A stretch of DNA of 21,167 bases from an uncultured Eubacteriales bacterium (GCA_900543475.1 UQRU01000028.1:1-21167), one strand, 5' to 3'; numbered from the stretch's first letter, positions 1 through 7,605 are shown. Notes: generated from the letters alone by a model not told the origin. Translations and numbers: made by a program.

Positions 1-120
1 GGGGGGGGGGGGGGGGGGGGGGGGGGGGCGGCCGGGGGGGCGGGGGGGGGGCCCCCCCCCGGCCCCCCCGGGGGGGAACCCCCGGGCCCGCAAACGCCGC
101 CGCCCCCCCCCGCCGCCCCG
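1..120. other. G/C homopolymer-rich contig edge, probably artefactual
   Basis: The first ~120 bases are almost entirely G and C runs, with only a few A bases around 77-78 and 92-94. No reading frame or structured element is credible here. Such composition at the start of a sequence is typical of poly-G read tails from two-colour sequencing or of mis-assembly. A real ultra-GC tract cannot be excluded. Normal sequence resumes at about 121 with the terminator of the first gene. Confidence 0.6.
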
Positions 121-123
121 GCA

Positions 124-150
124 AACAAAAAAGCGGCGGTATGCCGCTTT
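124..150 (-). terminator. Intrinsic terminator of the homocysteine methyltransferase gene
   Basis: A perfect 8-bp stem (130-137 with 143-150, AAAGCGGC/GCCGCTTT) closes a 5-nt loop. On the minus strand it is followed by a run of T (positions 129 down to 124). It lies 18 bases past the stop codon of the minus-strand gene ending at 169. Confidence 0.85.
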
Positions 151-168
151 CCCAAAGGGTTGCCCGAT

Positions 169-1128
169 TCATCCCTCGTCCAAGCCCAATACCCGCCGCC
201 GGGCCGCCGCCACCTCCCCAATGTGGCGGGCCACCGTGCGGCAGCACCCGCCCACGGCTTTGGCGCCGGCCCGCATCCAGCGTTCCGCATATTCGCCAAA
301 GCTGGGGCCGGCCTGTTGCCCGTGCCAGCCCTTGGTGCGCGGGTCGTATTCCTCCCCGCTGTTGGGATAGACCGCCACCGGCAAGCTGGTGTTCTGGCAC
401 AGCCTGTGGATCAGCGCCTCCATATAGGCGGGCGGGGTACAGTTCACGCCGAGCATCTGCAGGCCCGGATAGCCGGTGGCAAAGGCCCTGGCACAGGCCT
501 CGATGGAATCCCCCTCGTGGATATGCCCTTCGTCCCGGCAGGCGAAGCTGATCCAATAGGCCGCGCCCAATTCCTCTGCGATCTCCGCCTCGATTTGGGC
601 TTCCCGCAGGGAGGGCTGGGTCTCGATCAAAAGCAGGTCCGCCCCCGCCGCCCAGAGCAGCTCCATCCGCCGCCTGTGGAAGTCCCGCAATACCTGGTCC
701 GACACCCCGTAATGCCCCCGGTATTCCGACCCGTCCGCCAGATAGGCCCCATAGGGTCCCACCGCCCCCAGGCAGAGGGGATAGGCCCGGCCGGCGGCCT
801 TGCCTTCCGCTTTCCACCAGGCCTCCCGGGCCCGGAGGAACAGGGCCACGGACCGGCTGATCAGGGCTTCCCCTTGGGCAAGGGGATAGCCCTTGGCCAT
901 AAGCCCCGGGATGGTGGCCTGGTAGCTACAGGTGATGCCGCAATCCGCCCCCGCCCGGAAAAAATCCCGATGCACCTGCTCCACCAGCCCTGGGCATTCC
1001 GCCAGGGCCTTTGCCGTCCACAGGCTGTCGTTCAGGTCGCAGCCCAGGGCCTCCAAGGAGGTGGACATGGAGCCGTCTATCACCATAATTCCCACCGTTT
1101 GCAGCGTTTCCTCCAGGCTCGTTCTCAT
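169..1128 (-). CDS. mmuM: Homocysteine S-methyltransferase (MmuM-like)
   Basis: This 319-residue protein would transfer a methyl group to homocysteine to make methionine; in MmuM the donor is S-methylmethionine or SAM. It acts in the cytosol. The whole length fits the Pfam S-methyl_trans (TIM barrel) family: an early IDGSMSTSLE segment (residues 17-26, the G-x-x-x-T-x-L entry motif), ADLLLIET at 163-170, GVNC with Cys230, and the C-terminal GGCCRT with Cys295 and Cys296. These three cysteines are the family's zinc ligands. The start is fixed by AAGGAGG a few bases upstream of the ATG. The gene has its own likely promoter (1186-1214) and terminator, and is separated from the mgtC-like gene by a repeat element, so it is probably monocistronic. 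No S-methylmethionine permease is adjacent, so the natural methyl donor remains open. Confidence 0.9.
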   Translation of the reverse strand: MRTSLEETLQTVGIMVIDGSMSTSLEALGCDLNDSLWTAKALAECPGLVEQVHRDFFRAGADCGITCSYQATIPGLMAKGYPLAQGEALISRSVALFLRAREAWWKAEGKAAGRAYPLCLGAVGPYGAYLADGSEYRGHYGVSDQVLRDFHRRRMELLWAAGADLLLIETQPSLREAQIEAEIAEELGAAYWISFACRDEGHIHEGDSIEACARAFATGYPGLQMLGVNCTPPAYMEALIHRLCQNTSLPVAVYPNSGEEYDPRTKGWHGQQAGPSFGEYAERWMRAGAKAVGGCCRTVARHIGEVAAARRRVLGLDEG

Positions 1129-1185
1129 GGAAGCCTCCTTATCTTTCTAGATTCGTCAGGAAAAAAATAGGATTGGTTTTTTCAT

Positions 1186-1214
1186 AAAATAACCCATCCA
1201 CGGGGATTTTGCAA
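1186..1214 (-). promoter_or_regulatory. Candidate sigma-A promoter for mmuM
   Basis: On the minus strand TTGCAA (1214-1209) is followed after exactly 17 bases by TATTTT (1191-1186). Each hexamer matches 4 of 6 consensus bases. Transcription would begin near 1179, about 50 bases before the ATG at 1128. I see no riboswitch or T-box features in that short leader. Confidence 0.4.
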
Positions 1215-1252
1215 GCAAACGGTCCTTTTCCCCGGAATTCCTGGCTGCAACA

Positions 1253-1280
1253 AAAAAAAGTAGCAATTGCTACTTTTTTT
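1253..1280. terminator. 28-bp perfect palindrome, likely bidirectional terminator
   Basis: Seven A, then GTAGCAATTGCTAC, then seven T. The sequence is perfectly self-complementary about 1266/1267. On either strand it reads as a GC-containing hairpin ending in a T-run, so it can end transcripts from either side. It lies downstream of the mgtC-like gene and upstream of mmuM. Confidence 0.55.
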
Positions 1281-1282
1281 GG

Positions 1283-1472
1283 CTGTCGAAAAAGTGGCTT
1301 GCGCCACTTTTTCGAGGTGTTCATAGCTCCCTTGCGCCTACGGCGCGGCCAGGGAGCTATGCAGGGAAACCCTTGCTACGCAAGGCTTTTTGCGGATTTG
1401 CCGTACATGCCGCCAAATCCGATTAAAGCCTAAAAGGGCCGCGATCTTCCATTCGCCAGAGGTTTTTCGACA
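1283..1472. repeat. Hairpin-rich dispersed repeat, copy 1 (MITE-like)
   Basis: Bases 1283-1359 are identical to 21091-21167, where the window ends. The block starts with a 12-bp perfect stem (1287-1298 with 1303-1314, loop TTGC). A nested stem follows (1324-1332 with 1351-1359, enclosing GCGCC/GGCGC at 1334-1338 and 1342-1346). Further right are two more hairpins: CCTTGC/GCAAGG at 1371-1385 and CGGATTTG/CAAATCCG near 1391-1421. TGTCGAAAAA at 1284-1293 recurs as the exact inverted copy TTTTTCGACA at 1463-1472, giving candidate terminal inverted repeats of a 189-bp non-coding element. No transposase gene and no clear target duplication are seen. Together with 1129-1282 this fills the 374-base gap between the flanking genes. 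Confidence 0.65.
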
Positions 1473-1502
1473 AGCTGTTTTGTGTTGCTTTCCCCGTTCG
1501 CC

Positions 1503-2183
1503 CTATGTCTGTTCCCGCACCGCCAGGATCTCCTGCATGGCGCTCAGCTGGGCGGCCAATTCCCCGGGCTTGCAGGTCCGGGGCAGGCACGCGGTAAAGG
1601 TGATATCGAGCTGGTCCTTCATCGTCCGTTCGTAGGAAAGGGAATGCAGGGTACAGCTATGGGCCATAAACAGCTCCACGATCTGGGCCAGGACGCCTTG
1701 GGTATGGCGGGCGGTGATGGAGAACTCGATGCTATTGGATTTTTGCAGGCGGCGCTCCTCAATGTGGCGAAACAGCCACAGGATCACCAGCACGATCACC
1801 GTGGCCCCAGCCGCCGGCAGGATATTGCCGCTGCCCACGGCGATGCCGATGCAGGAGGCGCACCAAAGCCCCGTGGCCGTGGTCAGGCCCCGCACCGTAG
1901 GGCCTTCCTTGATGATGGTGCCCGCGCACAGGATGCCGATGCCGCTTACCACCTGGGCCCCCATACGGGCGGGATCGATGTTGTTTTCCCCGCCGTAGCG
2001 TTCAAAAATGTATTCCCCGGTGCACATGATCAGCGCCGCGCCCAGGCAGATGAGCATATGGGTGCGCAGGCCGGCGCTGCGCCGGGCCTTTTCCCGTTCC
2101 AGGCCGATGACCCCTCCCATGAGGGCGGCCAAGGCCAGGCGGATCAGCACCGCATACAGGGTTTGGGTTTCTAATTCCAGCAT
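1503..2183 (-). CDS. MgtC/SapB-family membrane protein
   Basis: This 226-residue membrane protein has the diagnostic MgtC order: IGLEREK near residues 26-32, SAGLRTH at 36-42, a GAQVVSGIGILCAGTI helix at 75-90, and VRGLTTATGLW at 97-107. A soluble C-terminal ACT-like domain follows (about 150-220). MgtC proteins act in the inner membrane; some inhibit F-type ATP synthase or help survival at low magnesium or phosphate, while others have no known role. The start codon lies inside the end of the upstream metallophosphoesterase gene (13-base overlap), with GGAGG ahead of it, so it is the last gene of the phn operon. That places it in a phosphate or phosphoester context, which fits the reported link between MgtC and phosphate homeostasis, but its function here is inferred. 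Confidence 0.88.
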   Translation of the reverse strand: MLELETQTLYAVLIRLALAALMGGVIGLEREKARRSAGLRTHMLICLGAALIMCTGEYIFERYGGENNIDPARMGAQVVSGIGILCAGTIIKEGPTVRGLTTATGLWCASCIGIAVGSGNILPAAGATVIVLVILWLFRHIEERRLQKSNSIEFSITARHTQGVLAQIVELFMAHSCTLHSLSYERTMKDQLDITFTACLPRTCKPGELAAQLSAMQEILAVREQT

Positions 2184-3724
2184 GGCAGGGGGCCTCCTCG
2201 CACTTCATATTGAAACGGTATGCGCTGGAACAAGGTTTTTTGCAGCCCCCGCTCAAAATATTCCATAATCAGGTCGGACATATCCCGCTGGATCTCCCGG
2301 AGCACCCGGCAGCCGGTATACATCTCGTAGCCCCCGGCGCCGCTGGCCCGGTAATTGCTCATGCAGATGGAAAATACGTCCGTGGGCTGCACCGGCTTGC
2401 CCTGGTATTGCAGCAGCACCACCCGTTCCCCCACCGGCTTGGTCACGTCCATGCGGTATTCCACCCCGGCGTAGTAGTCATAGTTGTAATGCTCCACCTT
2501 GGGCAGCAAAAAGGTCTCGGAAATGGTTAGGCAGCCCCGTTCATCCAGGTCGAAATAGGCTGCGGAGCGCTCCATGGCCGCCCGCAGGGTGGCCCCGGTG
2601 ATCTCCAGCACCATCAGGGTATTGGAGTAGGGATAGCTGGCCAGGATGTTGCGCCGGGTCACGGATTCCCCAAAGCCCATCACCTCGTTGGCCAGGCTTA
2701 CCGCGGAGAGCTGGGCGCCGGAGGCCCGCAGCTGCACGTCGGAAAACAGCTTGGCGATGTCGCTGCCGCAGGCTGCCATCTGCAAATGGGAGGCGGTATG
2801 CAGGGGATAGGGCAAGCTGCCCACGCTCTGGTCCAGCCAATGCTGCACCTGGGCCTCCAGGCCGCTGAACGCCTGCATGAGTTCCGGGTCCGGCGGGGCC
2901 TGGGCGGCCACGGCCTGGGAGCGGATAACCGGCTTCCCGTCCTGAACGGAGACCTCCAGCCGGTGATATTCCCGGCCGTTGTCCGCGCATTGCAGGGCAA
3001 AGGTGCCGTGGAGCAGTCGCCCCGGCAGGGACAGGTGTTGATGGCCGGTGAGCAGGATGTCGAAATCCAGCTCCTGGCATAGCTGATAGGCGATGTTTTC
3101 CCCGCTGCTGGACAGCAGCCGGCCGGTGCGAAGGTCCCGCTCAAAGCCCCCGTGATAGATGCAAATGGTCAGGTCCGCCTCCTGCCGCAGGGCCGCCAGC
3201 GCCTCCCGGGCGGCCTCCAGGGGGGAGGTAACCTGGACGCCTGCCAGGTTTTCCGGCTTTTCCCATATGTTCACGTGGTCCGTCACGATCCCCACGATCC
3301 CCACCCTTAGGCCGTTTTCCATCACCTTCACCAGGCGGGGGAATATGCTTTTTCCGGTTTCATCCTTTAGGTTTTCGCACACGCAGGCAAAGTTGCCCTG
3401 GGTTAGGTACTCCCGCAGGTAGTCGGCCCCATAATTGAAGTCATGGTTCCCTAGGGTCACCACGTCATACCCGCACCGGTTCATGATCTCCGCCACCGGC
3501 CGGGCAGAGCGCAGCTCCTTGACGCAATAGGCGGTAAAGGGGGAGCCCTGCAAGGTGTCCCCCCCGTCGATCACCAGGGTGTTGGGGGTCTTTACAAACC
3601 CCGGCGCGCAGCGGAATAGGCCCAGGGCCCGCTGGGTTTTGTCCCCATAGGTGGTGGGGTAAAAATGCCCGTGCAGGTCGCTGGTATAGTAAATGGTAAT
3701 ATCCTGTTTGGCCATAGCGCCCAT
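2171..3724 (-). CDS. Metallophosphoesterase / 5'-nucleotidase family protein
   Basis: This 517-residue protein has the two-domain UshA/YfkN plan. The N-terminal calcineurin-like metal site is complete: DLHG (Asp16, His18), DGGD at 53-56, GNHD at 92-95, His191 in YHGG, and GHQH at 227-230. A 5'_nucleotid_C domain fills about 310-510, with NYRASGAGGYE as its substrate-loop signature. It should hydrolyse nucleoside 5'-phosphates or similar phosphate esters. Unlike most family members it has no signal peptide: the metal-binding strand starts within 12 residues of the start. It is therefore probably cytoplasmic and acts on imported substrate. The gene begins one base after the upstream permease stop. 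A second in-frame ATG (MAKQD, three codons later) could also be the start. Confidence 0.9.
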   Translation of the reverse strand: MGAMAKQDITIYYTSDLHGHFYPTTYGDKTQRALGLFRCAPGFVKTPNTLVIDGGDTLQGSPFTAYCVKELRSARPVAEIMNRCGYDVVTLGNHDFNYGADYLREYLTQGNFACVCENLKDETGKSIFPRLVKVMENGLRVGIVGIVTDHVNIWEKPENLAGVQVTSPLEAAREALAALRQEADLTICIYHGGFERDLRTGRLLSSSGENIAYQLCQELDFDILLTGHQHLSLPGRLLHGTFALQCADNGREYHRLEVSVQDGKPVIRSQAVAAQAPPDPELMQAFSGLEAQVQHWLDQSVGSLPYPLHTASHLQMAACGSDIAKLFSDVQLRASGAQLSAVSLANEVMGFGESVTRRNILASYPYSNTLMVLEITGATLRAAMERSAAYFDLDERGCLTISETFLLPKVEHYNYDYYAGVEYRMDVTKPVGERVVLLQYQGKPVQPTDVFSICMSNYRASGAGGYEMYTGCRVLREIQRDMSDLIMEYFERGLQKTLFQRIPFQYEVRGGPLPCWN

Positions 3725-3725
3725 C

Positions 3726-4535
3726 TTACCCCCGTGCGAGTTTCACGCGGATCTTGGTGGAGATGATCTCGATGATGAAGATGAGCACGATCAGCCCGGC
3801 CAGGATGGCCCCCACCTCGTTCCAGCGGTAGGAGCTCATGGCGAAGATCAGCGGCGCGCCGATACCGCCTGCGCCCACCAGGCCCAGCACCGTGGCGTCC
3901 CGCAAATTCATATCGAAGCGATAGATGATGGTGGACATGAAATCCGGAAACAGCTGGGGCAAAATGCCGTAGCGGATCTTCTGGAAGGTATTGCAGCCCG
4001 CCGCGTCCAAGGATTCCAATATGCGCTTATCCAGCCCTTCGATGCACTCGGTAAACATCTTGGACACCATGCCGATGGAGCATACCGACATGGTCATCAG
4101 CCCCGCGAAGGCCCCCGGCCCGGTGACCCGGATGAACATGAGGCCGTAAACAAAGGCGGGAATGGTGCGGATGGCCATGATGAAGGCATGGATCACGATG
4201 GCGATGGGCTTTGGCACCAGGTTGGTTGCCGACAGGAAGGACAAAGGAATGGAAAACACCGCCCCCACGATGGTGCCTAAAAAGGCGATGCACATGGTTT
4301 CCAGCAGCAGATAGGCCACGCCGGATTTGCTCAGGTCGAAGAGCAGCGTCTTGTCCGGATGGAAAATGCCGGAAACGATCCGCTTGGCGATCTCCCAGCC
4401 GTCGCCCCCGGCAGTGGTACCCTGCAGGGTGGAGGAGGACCAGGCGATCAAAACCGCGGCCAGCAGGGCCACCAGCAGCTTGCTATACCAGCTTTTGGGG
4501 GCCTTGGCATATGTTTGCGCAATGGCTTTATTCAT
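3726..4535 (-). CDS. phnE: Phosphonate/phosphate-ester ABC transporter permease, second copy
   Basis: This 269-residue integral membrane protein of the BPD_transp_1 (PhnE) family has a first membrane helix at about 20-36 and later helices typical of the family. The EAA-type loop contacting the ATPase is at about 160-185 (ESLDAAG...ILPQLFPD), followed by LRDATVLGLVGAGGIGAP, characteristic of PhnE. The ATG at 4535 has GGAGG seven bases upstream and lies 11 bases after the end of the other phnE. The two PhnE proteins probably form a heterodimeric channel, as in other Bacillota phnCDE1E2 systems. Substrate specificity cannot be read from the permease. Confidence 0.92.
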   Translation of the reverse strand: MNKAIAQTYAKAPKSWYSKLLVALLAAVLIAWSSSTLQGTTAGGDGWEIAKRIVSGIFHPDKTLLFDLSKSGVAYLLLETMCIAFLGTIVGAVFSIPLSFLSATNLVPKPIAIVIHAFIMAIRTIPAFVYGLMFIRVTGPGAFAGLMTMSVCSIGMVSKMFTECIEGLDKRILESLDAAGCNTFQKIRYGILPQLFPDFMSTIIYRFDMNLRDATVLGLVGAGGIGAPLIFAMSSYRWNEVGAILAGLIVLIFIIEIISTKIRVKLARG

Positions 4536-4546
4536 GGCCGTTCCTC

Positions 4547-5368
4547 CTATGATAGCTTGCGCCGGATGTACTGGCTAATGGATTCGATCACCAGCACGGT
4601 AATAAACAGGACGATCAGGATCATACCCACGCTGGAATAATCCCGCCATCCGATCTTTTCATTCAGGATCAGGCCCAATCCGCCTGCGCCCACATACCCC
4701 AAAATGGAGGCGTAGCGCACGTTCCCTTCAAAGCAGAACAGGCAAATGGACAGGTATACGGGCAGCACCTGGGGCAGGATCGCCGACAGGAATGCCCGGG
4801 ATTTGGTGGAGCCCAGGGCTTCCATGGCCTCATAGGCGCCCATATCCACGGTTTCGATCTGCTCATAGAGCTGCTTGCCCACATAAGCAAAGGTGAATAC
4901 CGCAATGGCAAAGGTACCCGCCATGGTGCCCAGGCCGAACATATAGGTGGCGATCAGGGCGGTAACCAGGGTGGGCAGGGTGCGAACCAGGCTCAAAAAC
5001 ACCCGCACCACGCCGATGACGGCCCGGTTGTGGATGATGTTGGTGGAGGCCACGATGGCGAAGGGAATCGCCAGGGCGCTGCCAATAAAGGAGCCCAGCA
5101 GGGACATTTTAATGGTATCGAACAGGGGGGTCCAGATGCTGGAAAGGTAGCTGGCGTTGGGCGGGAACATCTGGCCCAGGATGACGAAAAACTGGTTGCC
5201 CCGGGTGAGTAGGGTGGATAGGTTAAACCCGGTCACCTTGACGGAGAGCACCGAGGCCGCCACCAGCACCAGCAGGATCACCGGCAGGCGGCTGGCCCGC
5301 TCCTCCACGGTCTTGCCGTTGGCAAGGCGCATGGTTTTGGGCTTGAAGATCTTATCATATAGGTTCAT
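4547..5368 (-). CDS. phnE: Phosphonate/phosphate-ester ABC transporter permease, first copy
   Basis: This 273-residue PhnE-family permease is paralogous to the next gene. It has an N-terminal cytoplasmic stretch of about 25 residues, then the first membrane helix (about 28-45), a central helical core, the EAA loop near 180-200 (EAMEALGSTKS...ILPQVLP) and VRYASILGYVGAGGLG. Its start codon overlaps the phnC stop codon in ATGA, so the two genes are translationally coupled. It should pair with the second PhnE and bind PhnC on the cytoplasmic side. Confidence 0.92.
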   Translation of the reverse strand: MNLYDKIFKPKTMRLANGKTVEERASRLPVILLVLVAASVLSVKVTGFNLSTLLTRGNQFFVILGQMFPPNASYLSSIWTPLFDTIKMSLLGSFIGSALAIPFAIVASTNIIHNRAVIGVVRVFLSLVRTLPTLVTALIATYMFGLGTMAGTFAIAVFTFAYVGKQLYEQIETVDMGAYEAMEALGSTKSRAFLSAILPQVLPVYLSICLFCFEGNVRYASILGYVGAGGLGLILNEKIGWRDYSSVGMILIVLFITVLVIESISQYIRRKLS

Positions 5369-6129
5369 TGTCCATCCTCCCCGCCTTGAGGGATATGACC
5401 CTCGTAGATGGCGTTGAGCACCTCCTGGGTCACCGCCTTGGCCGGCCCGTCAAAGACGATCTTGCCGCTCCGGATGCCGATGATCCGGTTGGCATAGGTC
5501 AGGGCCAGTTCCACATGGTGGATGTTCAGCAGGATGGAGATGTCCATATCCTGGTTGATCCGGACGAAATCCTCCATCACCTGCTTGGCGGTCACCGGGT
5601 CCAATGCGGCCACAGGCTCATCCGCCAGGATGATCTTGGGGTTCTGGGCCAGGGTTCGGGCCAGGGCCACCCGCTGCTGCTGGCCGCCGGACAGCTGATC
5701 CGCCCGGATATAGGCCTTATCCAGAATGCCCACCTTATCCAGGCACTCCAGGGCCAGGATCTTATCCTCCTTGCGAAACGCCCCCAGCAGCACCCGCCAA
5801 AAGGGCATATCCGGCACCCGGGCCATGAGCACGTTTTTGATCACCGTGGTCCGGGTCACCAGGTTGAAGGACTGGAAGATCATGCCGATGTTCCGGCGGA
5901 AACGCCGCAGGGCCTTTCCCTTCAGATCGGAAACGTTATGGTCGTCCACGGAGAGGGTGCCGCCGGTGATGTCGTGCATCCGGTTGATGGAGCGCAACAG
6001 GGTGGATTTCCCCGCGCCGGAAAGGCCGATGATGGCCACAAATTCCCCCTGGGCCACCTCCAGGCTCACGTCGTCCAGGCCCACGGTGCCGTTGGGGTAT
6101 ACTTTTGAAACATGGTCAAAGCGAATCAT
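5365..6129 (-). CDS. phnC: Phosphonate/phosphate-ester ABC transporter ATPase
   Basis: This 254-residue ABC ATPase energises the importer. Visible motifs are Walker A GLSGAGKST (35-43), Q-loop Gln86 in MIFQSFNL, signature LSGGQ (146-150), Walker B IILADEP (166-172) and the switch histidine in LNIHH (around 204). The HHVELALTYA tail is close to the PhnC pattern. I start it at the ATG at 6129, where GGAGG lies eight bases upstream. A longer open frame extends to 6276, but the extra 49 residues run through the structured intergenic region and do not resemble any ABC protein. The stop overlaps the next start by four bases. Confidence 0.93.
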   Translation of the reverse strand: MIRFDHVSKVYPNGTVGLDDVSLEVAQGEFVAIIGLSGAGKSTLLRSINRMHDITGGTLSVDDHNVSDLKGKALRRFRRNIGMIFQSFNLVTRTTVIKNVLMARVPDMPFWRVLLGAFRKEDKILALECLDKVGILDKAYIRADQLSGGQQQRVALARTLAQNPKIILADEPVAALDPVTAKQVMEDFVRINQDMDISILLNIHHVELALTYANRIIGIRSGKIVFDGPAKAVTQEVLNAIYEGHIPQGGEDGQ

Positions 6130-6198
6130 TGATGCATCCTCCAGCCGGTTTGGATAGAATACCGCCAGGGGCGGCATATGCCCGGAAGGCAGGCTGTG

Positions 6199-6222
6199 AA
6201 AAAGGGGCGAACGCCCCCTTTT
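6199..6222 (-). terminator. Hairpin with T-run between phnD and phnC, possible attenuator
   Basis: On the minus strand an A-run and G-rich arm, a short loop and the matching C-rich arm lead into TTTTT at 6203-6199. The plus-strand arms are 6204-6209 and 6212-6217, with one bulged C. This can partially terminate transcripts after phnD and so keep binding protein in excess over the membrane components. The downstream phnC has no obvious promoter of its own. Confidence 0.5.
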
Positions 6223-6314
6223 CCCGCTCCCATGCCCCTGCCCTATGGGCCGGCACATGGGACGGGAGGCCGCCACGGCGGTCCCCCTGCCCTGTTTGGG
6301 CGTTGCCCTCCAGT

Positions 6315-6347
6315 CACCGGACGGGGCGGATACCCGCCTGTCCGGTG
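6315..6347 (-). other. Strong nested stem-loop immediately downstream of phnD
   Basis: CACCGGAC (6315-6322) pairs perfectly with GTCCGGTG (6340-6347) and encloses GGCGG/CCGCC (6325-6329 with 6334-6338). It begins about 18 bases after the phnD stop and has no T-run. Such structures at the 3' end of a binding-protein cistron usually protect the message from exonucleases. Confidence 0.55.
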
Positions 6348-6364
6348 GAAGGGCGCAGTCAATA

Positions 6365-7474
6365 TTAGTTGCTCAGGCTCTGGATCAGCTCCTGGGCCGC
6401 GCGCTCGTTGTCATATTCGGAAGAGACGGCCTTCTGGTAGCCGTTGTGGCTGTAGATGGCGATAACCTCCTGGCCCTCGGGGGTGGCGGCGATGTTGATG
6501 AAGGCTTCCTGCAGGGCAGCTTTCAGGGCGTCGTCCATATAGGGCACGGTCTTGCTGACGGTGATGGTATCGTTGTAGATGCCGGGGGTGACGCCGATCA
6601 CGTTGGTCTCCTCCCAGATGGAGGCGGTACGGGCATATTCGGTGGTCCACTTTTCCTCATAGTCCCGGCGAGCGTCGGCATAGGTCATCAGGGCGTCCAC
6701 CTGGCCGGAGGCAAGGCGGGCAAAGGCGCTGCCGTAGGAATCCGACTGCACGGCGTTGGCCAGGTCCGTGATGCCCTTGCCGTAGCGCTCCTGCATCCAC
6801 AGGGCGGGATAGATGTAGCCCGCGGAGGAGGAGGAGTTCATCACGCTCCAGTTCAGGCCGTTGATGTCGTCCCAGGTGAGCTCTTCGCCGGCATTTACCT
6901 TGGCGGCTACCGCCTGGCCCTTTTCGGAGGGGCCGGCGATCATCAGCGCCCGATAGGAGACCGCCTGCTCTTCCGAAGGCAGGGTGGGCTGACCGTCGTT
7001 CCAATCCTTGGCGTTGTCGGAATCCTTGCTCAGGCCGTCCCGGGTGGAGGTGAGGATCACGTCCGCCCCGTCGTCATAGAGTACGTAGGTGCCGCCCGGC
7101 ATACCGAAGCCGATATCCGCCGTGCCCGCGGCAAGGGCCTCGCCCACCGCCTCATAGGTGGTGCCCACAAAGATTTCCACCGCGCCCACGTCGTAGCCCT
7201 GGTTGGCCATCTCCGTTTTAAGCAGCTCCTTGAGGGGCTCGGTAATGGTCACGATCTCATCCGGCTCCCGGGAGGGAACGAAATACAAGGTCAGGGATTC
7301 CAGCTGAATGTTTTCAGGCGCAGCCTCCTCCGCAGGGGCTTCTTCTTCCGTGTCGGCAGGCGCTTCCGCAGCGGGTTCTTCCGCAGCAGGCTCCTGGGCC
7401 GCAGGCTGGGCGCAGCCGGTGAAGGCGGCAAAGGCGAATACCAGCGCCAAAAGAACAGCGATCGTCTTTTTCAT
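6365..7474 (-). CDS. phnD: Phosphonate/phosphate-ester-binding lipoprotein of the ABC importer
   Basis: This 369-residue extracellular binding protein has a lipoprotein signal ending in FTGC with Cys21 as the lipid-anchored residue. It is followed by a low-complexity Ala/Glu/Pro linker (about 22-54) that holds the domain off the membrane. The mature part fits the PhnD/SBP_bac family: LTLYFVPSREPDEI near 61-74, GTADIGFGMPGGTYVLY, NSSSSAGYIYPALWM (phosphate-binding serine loop), and SGQVDALMTYADARRDYE. GGAGG precedes the ATG. It is first in the importer operon, behind the promoter embedded in the regulator's terminator. The exact ligand (phosphonate, phosphite, phosphate or a phosphate ester) cannot be deduced. 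The adjacent 5'-nucleotidase favours an ester. Confidence 0.92.
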   Translation of the reverse strand: MKKTIAVLLALVFAFAAFTGCAQPAAQEPAAEEPAAEAPADTEEEAPAEEAAPENIQLESLTLYFVPSREPDEIVTITEPLKELLKTEMANQGYDVGAVEIFVGTTYEAVGEALAAGTADIGFGMPGGTYVLYDDGADVILTSTRDGLSKDSDNAKDWNDGQPTLPSEEQAVSYRALMIAGPSEKGQAVAAKVNAGEELTWDDINGLNWSVMNSSSSAGYIYPALWMQERYGKGITDLANAVQSDSYGSAFARLASGQVDALMTYADARRDYEEKWTTEYARTASIWEETNVIGVTPGIYNDTITVSKTVPYMDDALKAALQEAFINIAATPEGQEVIAIYSHNGYQKAVSSEYDNERAAQELIQSLSN

Positions 7475-7497
7475 GGGTTTTCCTCCTTTTATTTATC

Positions 7498-7513
7498 GCC
7501 GATTGCCATCGGC
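7498..7513 (-). promoter_or_regulatory. Small hairpin in the phnD leader just before the ribosome binding site
   Basis: GCCGAT and ATCGGC form a perfect 6-bp stem with a four-base loop. It sits directly upstream of the AT-rich spacer and the AGGAGG site of phnD. It may protect the leader or affect ribosome access. I do not recognise a riboswitch class in the ~150-base leader. Confidence 0.35.
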
Positions 7514-7605
7514 AAGCTAATCAAATTGGGGGGACGGTCCATCCATGGGGTTGCTATAAACGCCGGGTCAAATAAAAATGGGATATGGGGGTGAAACGAA
7601 GAAAT

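Noticed and set aside
160..1170. 336-codon plus-strand open frame opposite the homocysteine methyltransferase
   Set aside because: It is an antisense shadow in GC-rich DNA. The minus strand has full family motifs, a ribosome site and a terminator.
1139..1324. Short minus-strand open frame starting MNTSKKWRKPLFRQ, with the same start at 20872-21132
   Set aside because: The shared residues come from translating the dispersed repeat; the two frames diverge as soon as the repeat ends. No ribosome site and no protein-like conservation.
1129..1500. CRISPR-like or riboswitch interpretation of the hairpin-rich gap
   Set aside because: Hairpins differ in sequence and are not regularly spaced repeats with spacers. 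The region does not show a known riboswitch core and matches a dispersed repeat instead.
3693..4280. 195-codon plus-strand open frame opposite the second phnE
   Set aside because: Rich in His, Gly and Asp with no recognisable domain; it is the complement of membrane-helix codons.
6130..6276. N-terminal extension of phnC
   Set aside because: The extra 49 residues lie over hairpins and upstream of a good ribosome site for the ATG at 6129.
6245..7594. 449-codon plus-strand open frame opposite phnD
   Set aside because: Long only because of GC-rich codon bias on the other strand. phnD has a signal peptide, lipobox and family motifs.
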